Assembly (NCBI GenBank): GCA_009760855.2
Contig: WPIO01000048.1
Coordinates: 2,807,001-2,871,000 of the forward strand
Origin: Cristatella mucedo
Taxonomy: Eukaryota > Bryozoa > Phylactolaemata > Cristatellidae
Length of the DNA stretch: 64,000 nt
Direction: 5' to 3'
The notes beneath the pieces were generated by a model. That model was given only the letters and a program-made list of their open reading frames with translations. It searched no databases and had not been told where the DNA came from. The position numbers were made by a program, and so were the translations under genes. Shown here piece after piece: positions 58,431-64,000 of the stretch (the stretch's first letter is position 1; each line of letters opens with the position of its first letter).

Positions 58431-61400
58431 CTAGCTAAGCAACAATGAGCTCTGCGGAAGTCCTACTGTTGCCAAGCAGCTAATTATGGCGCAGCCAGCA
58501 GCGCTACGACCAAATGCTTGCCTTCACATTGCCTCTGGTGTACGGCAGGCCATGGGAGTACTGCTTGTTGAAGTCGAAGCCGTGGTTCACGAGGAACTGC
58601 AGCGCGCCGGGCTCAACTGTGTACTCTTCAGTGCAAAGGGTTAGCACGTTGTATGTCTGCACCAGGTAGTTGGTGAGCGGGGCACGCTGCTGCTGCACAC
58701 GATCACCTTCCTTGGACGCCTGAAGCTACAAAGATGGCGTCAGCTGAGTGTGCCTCACCCGGCAAGGACCCATGCACGCACAGAGGCCCGAGGCAATGCG
58801 GATGGAACTGAAAGAGCGACCGACTGCTTTTACGACTAAAGCTATTTATTTTAAAGTCGCCATAGATTTCTCCCGGACGGCTCCAGACTCGTGCATGCGC
58901 GTGGCGGCATGACTAATCGCCATGACAGCGGCCAGCTCGACCGTGCTGCCTCGGCATGGCAGCCGCAGCCACGCCGAGGCAGCACGGTCTCCACAGGGTG
59001 GCAGGCGGGAGCAAAAAGGCAACACCAGCTCGCCACACGATACGAGACTCGGTTTCAGTGATGTGCCAGTAAGTGGCGGCGACGATTCAACAGGTGGCAG
59101 CGGCGCAGGTAGCGGAGCCCATTGTGCAACTCCCTCGACTTTCTCTCCCCCTACTGCTGCTGCCGCCGACCTTGGCCTCCGTATTCCTACGACGGCACTG
59201 CACGGTTGGCGAGGCCGCTCGCACTTCCGGATTGAGCTTATAATAATAATGATAATACTAATAATGCACTTGATAAAGCACCCTCAGAGAACTCAAATCT
59301 CTTTCTAGGCCCTTTACATTTGCTGCAAAGGGAAACGTGATTGAATGGTGAGTAATATCATGCTTGATAAACAAACAACATTAATAACACGGTTAGGGGT
59401 GACATGCACTGGGTCAGCATGCAAGTGTGGTTAGTGGTAGCATGCACAGTGTCAGCATGCCTAAACACATGAAGGACGAATCACAGGGACCCACTAAATG
59501 CTGCCCTAAATAGGTGTTTTTAAGCTCTTTTTAAACGGTCAAGTCAGGGGATGTTCTGATGCAAGTCGGGAGTGAGTTCCAGGCTTTGGGAGCATAAGAA
59601 CTAAATGCACGGTCTCCAAAGGATTTGAGGTTTGTACGAGGTATTGGTAAAGTTTGATTCCGAAAAGCGGGTGGTACGATGCTTGGCCTGGTGGGGGAGT
59701 AGATCTGAGAGGTAGGCTGGAGCCAAAGAATGAAGTGACCTAAAAGTGAGCGACCAAAACCTTGAAGTCGATCCGTTGCTTGACTGGGAGCCAATGCAGG
59801 TCGGCAAGAAGTGGTGTGACGTGGCAACGGTGAGCTTCTCACCCTCAGCGACTGCAAGCCACGGCAGCAGCAGCAGCCCTGACTGCACAGCAGGCCAAGG
59901 CGAGCCCACCGGGGCTCCAGGGCCGCACTAAGGCGCCGGCCAAAGCCGACGACGTCAGCTTCGGCACATTCTCGCAAATGGTCAGATACACGGGACCACT
60001 CATTCGCAACCGTAGGATAAGAGAAAAGATGTTCGATCAGGCCAACGCCGATGCCTCGGCGGCAGGCAGGCATAGATGAGAGCGCAGGCTCAGCTGCGTA
60101 AGAAGTGTCCTTTGCTTGCCACAACAAGACAGATGTGGGGTCGGGCGTGACTGCCTTGTACTGGGCTGTGATTAAATGCAGGCTGACAATTTACGTTGGG
60201 CAGCTGGCGGTTGCTGCAGACCAGCTTTCCTCTCCCACGGCCCAAAAAACGGCTGCCGATCGAGCCAGCAAAGTTTTTTGGAGAAGAAGATTCCAGCTTT
60301 GGAGCTGCGACGACAAAAGTTACTGCAACAGCTAGTGGCAGCAGGCACGCTCATGCGATGGCGGCCGGGGATGATCCAGTGCAACTTCGTCGACAGAGAA
60401 GCCTTCCCACAATTCACCGGGCACTGGTCCAAACTAAGCCAGGTCCATCCATATCATTTCAGGTGCAGGGCATCGGCAACAACTGGCCCTGATGGCTTGC
60501 CTGGCACCAGCTTTCTCAAATGGGGCACATATGCTAGTGCCAAGGTCATTTTGAGTACAGTTTGCCAACGATAACACGTGCACAGAAGAATTCTTCACGG
60601 TGGGGGACCTTCACTGCATGGTAATACGAACGGTCGTTCCTTGACATAGAGCAGATGAAGCAGAGAAGTGAGCAAGAGCACGTGCTCCCTTCGGCTTAGC
60701 CAGTCAGCCCTAAGCCACATACCACAATACACACCGGTCATCGCTGATCTAGGTAAGATGCATGCCAACACGGCCTTTATACGCAAGGTTATGGAATGGC
60801 TGAGACCAAGCGCTTCATACCACGCATCAAAGAGAAAGTGCGCAGCACAGCCGAGTCAGGAGGGCAGTCGAGGAAGTGAGTGGCATGGAAGTAGCAGCTC
60901 AGGACGGCTTGAACAAACGTGCCACAGTCGGTAGCACGAGAGTTGATCTCGTTATGTAAGAATTGTGGAAGTGGGTTTCACAGTCTAGGACCAGCAGAGC
61001 CAAAGCTTCTGTCGCATGCCTTCTTTAGGCAAATGAATGGAGCAGCTTATTTATAGTCCATAGAGTATTGTCCATAAAAATACTAGCTAACCAGGGAATG
61101 CGCGAAGCCAGCGCTCAAAGAAGCTCGATGAGCTGCAAGGTCAAGGTGAGAAAGCAACATTCAAACCCAGGGCTGCATGTGACATCCAGGTAATGCGCAA
61201 CGCTAAGCACACTTACGCTATCTATGCACGAGCTAAAGAAGGTTCAAAAGCAAAGATGGACACTGAGCCATGCCAGCAGCTGCTGACCGTGCGGTGCCCC
61301 TCCACCCCCACAGTCAACACCGACCGGTACAGGCTGCCTTCCCCCTCTCCGTAGCCCCAAAAAGCGCTTTTTGATGCACGAGTGAGCTCGGGCGACTGCT

Positions 61401-63662
61401 ACGCAAATGAAAGGCGATACAGCGAGCACTTACTTCAGGGCGAATCATTCCCTAGCGGCCGTCACCGTGCACAGCAATCGTTGGCAAAGCCGCTTACAGC
61501 TGCGTACAACAGCCTACAGTAGCCGCGACGTCTGCGACCGAGCGGCAGTAGTGCGACAAAAAACTGCGACTGATTTGCAAGAACCGGCCGGCATCAGGGA
61601 ATGGGGGAGGGTGGGACTGCGGCTCTGCTTGCGGCGGTAAATGTACACATGTGGTGTTGAAGGATGCCCACCAAGTAGGCACACCGCGCTGTGTGGAAGT
61701 TGCGACCACCGCTCTGATCGACAAAGCTGAAGAAAATGTTTCATACCCGACGATAATCTAGCGAGATGCCTAGCACCCCCCCCCCGAAGCATCAGCCAGC
61801 TGCCCCCTGCTTGCGTGAACCAGACACTGCTTAGGAAGGGGGCGTGCGATGGTGGCTCATTGCAGCTGCACAGATCACATCGGCAGCCACGGCGCCTCAA
61901 AGCGGCATACACGTCGCTCAAGCGAGTTTCTTTTCAGCGGCGGCCGACCGAGTTCAATTTCGGCAGCAGCGGCAGCGCAGGAGGGAGCAACAGGGCCTGT
62001 GCCCACGGACCTGCGCTGGCACAGCAGCGGCAGCCTGCAGTTTGAAGCACGACAATCCCACGGAGACGATGGCTCGGCTGCTGGCCGCTGCCCTCAGCGC
62101 TGCATACCTCTCATCGACGAGCCTGCGACGAAAAGGAGGCGCGACAAAGAGGTTCAGGCACCGACAAAGAGGTTCAGGCACCGACAAAGAGGTTCAGGCA
62201 CCGACAAAAAGGTTCAGGCACCGACAAAGAGGTTCAGACACCGACAAAAAGGTTCAGGCACCAACGCACACCGGCAGCCACTTGTGCCACGATCGGCGCG
62301 GCGCGCAATACGCTCGGCGCTGCCACGACACCAAATATCGGTGAGTTGAACGCATACTTGCAGTTCAGCTTCCGTCTGTCACCAAGGCCGCTCAGCTCCT
62401 GAACGAACGAGAGAAGGATTTCTGGAAAGAGCTTTCGGCTATCGAACTGCAGGCAGAGTAGGCGACCCGGGCACGCAGGCTAGACGCCCAACGACAACAC
62501 AGGGTACGCGTAAACGAGCATGGCACGTCGGTAGGCACAGAAGATATGCGAACTAATAAGCAAAGGGTAAATGCCAACGTGAACCGACGCCGAGCAGAAA
62601 AAACTAGCCAAGATAGTGACAGAGAGGATAGTACGTCAGCAGTCATAGTAGGACAGTACCTTTGACAGCTACTATACCAGGCGGTCACTGTCCTAGACGG
62701 ACACCCACCCCTAGACCAGTGGTTCTCAACCTTCCTAATGCCGCGACCCTTTAACAATGCAGTTCCTAATGTTGCGGCGACCCCCAAACGTAAAAATATT
62801 GTGTGCAAAATGTGGAAACGCAGGGTTTCCGATGATCTTAGGCGACCCCTGTGAAAGGGTCGTTCAACCCCCAAAGGGGTCGAGACCCACAGGTTGAGAA
62901 CCGCTGCCCTAGAAGGACACTGTCCCCATAGCCGGACTTTGTCCGAGCCGGACGCCGTCCTAAACGACATTGCATTAGACGGACACTGTTCCCCTAGCCG
63001 GCCACCGTCCCCCTAGCTGGCCACTGTCCCCCTAGACGGACATTCGCCAGATGGACACTGCCTTAGACGGCATATTCCACTTGCCCTACGCTACAATAAT
63101 AATAATAATAATAATAACACAATTGATAAAGCACCCTCAGAGAGCTCAATTTCTTTCTAGGCGCTTTACATTTGCTGCAAAGAAAAAAGATTGAATGGTT
63201 AATGGTAGCGTGCTCAATAAACAACAAGAATAACATGCTAAGGGTGACATGCACAGGGTCAGCATACAAGTATGGTTAGTGGCAGCGTGCTACGCCGCAA
63301 ATCAGCTGCTAGGAGACACAGACAGCACGTGGTGATCAGCTGGCGAATTCACGCAGACACGACAGTCATCGGAGTTCCATGCAGACATGACAGAGTCATC
63401 GGAGCTCCATGCATTCTGCCAGCTGTGTGTATTCGATGGCGCATTCCTAGATTATAGCGAAGTTCGACTGCGGCAACGTTGGCCAGACGTAATGCACTGG
63501 GCCCGATCTCTGATCTATCCTGCCGTAAACGGTCAGCAAAGCGTTATCTCTCACCAGATCGATTGCTATAAAATTAGCCGACCTAAGAGACAGAAGCATG
63601 GCAGGCCAGACATCACGGATGTTTTCTTTATGCACGTCGACCACTGGAAGCCGGACCGACAT
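52997..63662 (-). CDS. TOE1: TOE1 (target of EGR1) 3' exonuclease, 7 coding exons
   Basis: Nuclear DEDD-type 3' exonuclease of the CAF1/PARN group that trims the 3' ends of small nuclear RNAs. Coding exons in order are 63555-63662, 62358-62398, 62011-62122, 58528-58719, 55167-55423, 54655-54799 and 52997-53584. They total 1,443 nt and encode 480 residues (human 510), with phases consistent at all junctions. Residues 1-36 include LPVVDVHKENIRDVWP and FIAIDL. The catalytic D-x-E plus SGLGDRR spans exons 1-2. VDERYAAL and VSVGLSCFK are in exon 3, and FLVNHGFDFNKQYSHGLPY in exon 4. HNGLVDLVFIYQNLY and YDTKYIAEFH (D181, D214) are in exon 5. A CCCH zinc finger (C281, C290, C296, H300) is split across exons 6-7, a basic patch follows, and the conserved C-terminal HRAGYDAFMTGF and LSGKDIPL close the protein. 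The start uses the only in-frame ATG near the conserved block. Confidence 0.96.
53585..54654. other. TOE1 intron 6, unassigned sequence
   Basis: About 1.07 kb. The plus strand has broken frames (53710-53928 and around 53960-54130) that may be an old transposon fragment; no family recognised. The minus-strand 54254-54631 frame covers this intron and also shows no family resemblance. Confidence 0.3.
54921..55004. repeat. (CA)n microsatellite
   Basis: About 40 CA units with one interruption near 54929, in TOE1 intron 5. Confidence 0.95.
56106..56142. repeat. (ATAA)n microsatellite
   Basis: Seven to eight AAAT units in TOE1 intron 4. Confidence 0.8.
57645..57780 (+). mobile_element. SINE-A, best preserved copy
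   Basis: The head GCCGAGCTGGTTTGGTACAG contains the A-box (TGGTTAAGGTGCTCGCC), and the B-box is GTGGGCTCGAGCCCCGTGG. The hairpin tail is AAGCGCCTGAATAGAGATT ... CTTGGGGCGCTATAC, with an AAT-rich end. It lies in TOE1 intron 4. Confidence 0.8.
58280..58430. repeat. (GA)n microsatellite
   Basis: Polypurine GAGA tract with imperfect 26-bp higher-order units (AGAGAGACATAGAGAGAGA) at its left end. It lies 98 bp from the 3' end of TOE1 exon 4, in intron 4. Confidence 0.95.
59240..59830 (-). mobile_element. LINE-A 3' end, reverse, in TOE1 intron 3
   Basis: The minus strand encodes [20 protein letters not shown] and [20 protein letters not shown], then the 3' UTR and hairpin, with an ATT-type tail (59240-59265 on the plus strand). 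Confidence 0.8.
60790..61070 (-). mobile_element. LINE-B 3' fragment, reverse, in TOE1 intron 3
   Basis: Shares CAGAGCCAAAGCTTCTGTCG-type and TAAGAATTGTGGAAGTG blocks with 47820-47885 and 35125-35145. Confidence 0.5.
62141..62263. repeat. 20-bp tandem repeat next to TOE1 exon 3
   Basis: Six copies of ACCGACAAAGAGGTTCAGGC with G/A variants. It fills over half of the 235-bp intron 2 and begins about 19 bp from the exon 3 acceptor. On the transcribed strand each unit supplies CCTCTTTGTC pyrimidine stretches. Confidence 0.92.
62660..63075. repeat. decayed GC-rich minisatellite in TOE1 intron 1
   Basis: Imperfect units of about 20-24 bp around CCCCCTAGACGGACACTGT lie on both sides of the hAT MITE (62675-62716 and 62907-63075). 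Units have diverged by substitution (CTAGCCGGCCACCGT, CTAGCTGGCCACTGT). Confidence 0.75.
62717..62906. mobile_element. SPIN-like hAT MITE, 190 bp
   Basis: Termini CAGTGGTTCTCAACCTTCC and, inverted, CAGCGGTTCTCAACCTGTG form the 15-16-bp inverted repeats. The flanks CCCTAGAC and CCCTAGAA form an 8-bp duplication with one mismatch. Inside, GACCCCTTTGGGGGTTGAAC and CGACCCTTTCACAGGGGTCG (reverse strand) match what I recall of the SPIN (Space Invaders) hAT family. There is no transposase. It lies in TOE1 intron 1. The flanking minisatellite unit also contains CCCTAGAC, so the duplication alone is weak evidence. Confidence 0.8.
63089..63290 (-). mobile_element. LINE-A 3' tail, reverse, in TOE1 intron 1
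   Basis: Reverse strand of the 3' UTR (CATGCTGACCCTGTGCATGT-type) and hairpin, ending in (ATT)n at 63092-63118. Confidence 0.75.
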
Positions 63663-64000
63663 CGCCCCGGAGCTCTGGGTAAGTGGAATTACCCGCCGGA
63701 GTGCACGACGATCACGTGACAATGTTTTGTCTCGGCCGTGCCTCTGGCTCTGCGCTACCGCTGCAACGTGACTGTAGCGATAGTAGGAGATAACGTAAGT
63801 TCATTATATACTTTATATAATAACTCTTAGAAAAGTCTGCTCTCTGTGACATCAGTGAGTGTCAAATATGCTCGGGGCGTGCGTATGTATCCAGCGATAA
63901 TGATGCTGTTGCTTAGACTCCGCAAAACATTCCAAGCTGCCGCACCGCCTGCGGGGTCTTGCCGCTTCTGGGAGGGCAGCTGTGACGCTGTGCATACGCA
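63663..64000 (-). promoter_or_regulatory. TOE1: 5' flank of TOE1
   Basis: The in-frame sequence upstream of the TOE1 ATG has no other ATG; a TTG-started extension to 63722 is not needed. This region should hold the 5' UTR and promoter. No core motif is obvious. Confidence 0.35.

Noticed and set aside
62141-62263. CRISPR-like array of short direct repeats
   Set aside because: The 20-bp units are directly abutting with no spacers, in an animal intron; it is a simple tandem repeat.
63447-63722. A longer TOE1 N-terminus starting at 63722
   Set aside because: The codon there is TTG. The first ATG, at 63660-63662, lies three residues before the conserved LPVVDV block.

Overview
The window is nuclear DNA of an animal, most likely an invertebrate. 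It holds five conserved metazoan genes split by spliceosomal introns with GT-AG (once GC-AG) borders, 5'-truncated CR1/L2-like LINEs with ATT-repeat tails, tRNA-headed SINEs, a hAT MITE, an LTR element and a Polinton-type DNA element. I cannot name the species from sequence alone; a sponge, cnidarian or other marine invertebrate would fit.

Gene layout. RPL38 (minus, coding 3960 to 609) and TEX261 (plus, coding 4437 to 16693) are divergent, with 476 bp between their start codons. BTF3/NAC-beta (minus, coding 23948 to 17126) converges on TEX261, with 432 bp between stop codons, and diverges from NASP (plus, coding 25416 to 32932). TOE1 (minus, coding 63662 to 52997) converges on NASP across a 20-kb gene-free interval. 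I assembled all five from exons with matching splice phases, giving predicted proteins of 70, 200, 153, 607 and 480 residues. They are unrelated housekeeping functions: ribosome, early secretory pathway, nascent-chain binding, histone chaperoning and RNA 3'-end trimming. They do not form a pathway.

The interval between NASP and TOE1 (about 33.2-53 kb) is a transposon nest. An LTR element with a gag-like ORF occupies about 35.9-37.8 kb. Its 3' LTR is split by a 9,128-bp AT-rich element (37791-46918) with about 306-bp terminal inverted repeats and a 5-bp target duplication. That element encodes a Polinton-type protein-primed DNA polymerase B (minus strand, broken), three tandem genes with phage-tail-fibre-like repeats (plus strand, broken), and a cluster of small unknown minus-strand ORFs. 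No integrase, packaging ATPase or recognisable capsid gene is visible. Both inverted repeats contain a start codon and the same first 13 codons, so the two inward-facing genes begin with an identical peptide. This element is the most unusual thing in the window.

Repeats elsewhere. One LINE family (A) ends in a conserved hairpin plus (ATT)n. The tRNA-headed SINEs carry the same hairpin tail. A second LINE family (B) ends in a GGAGATACATTACATTAC-type tail. A 190-bp hAT MITE resembling the SPIN family lies in TOE1 intron 1, inside a decayed minisatellite.
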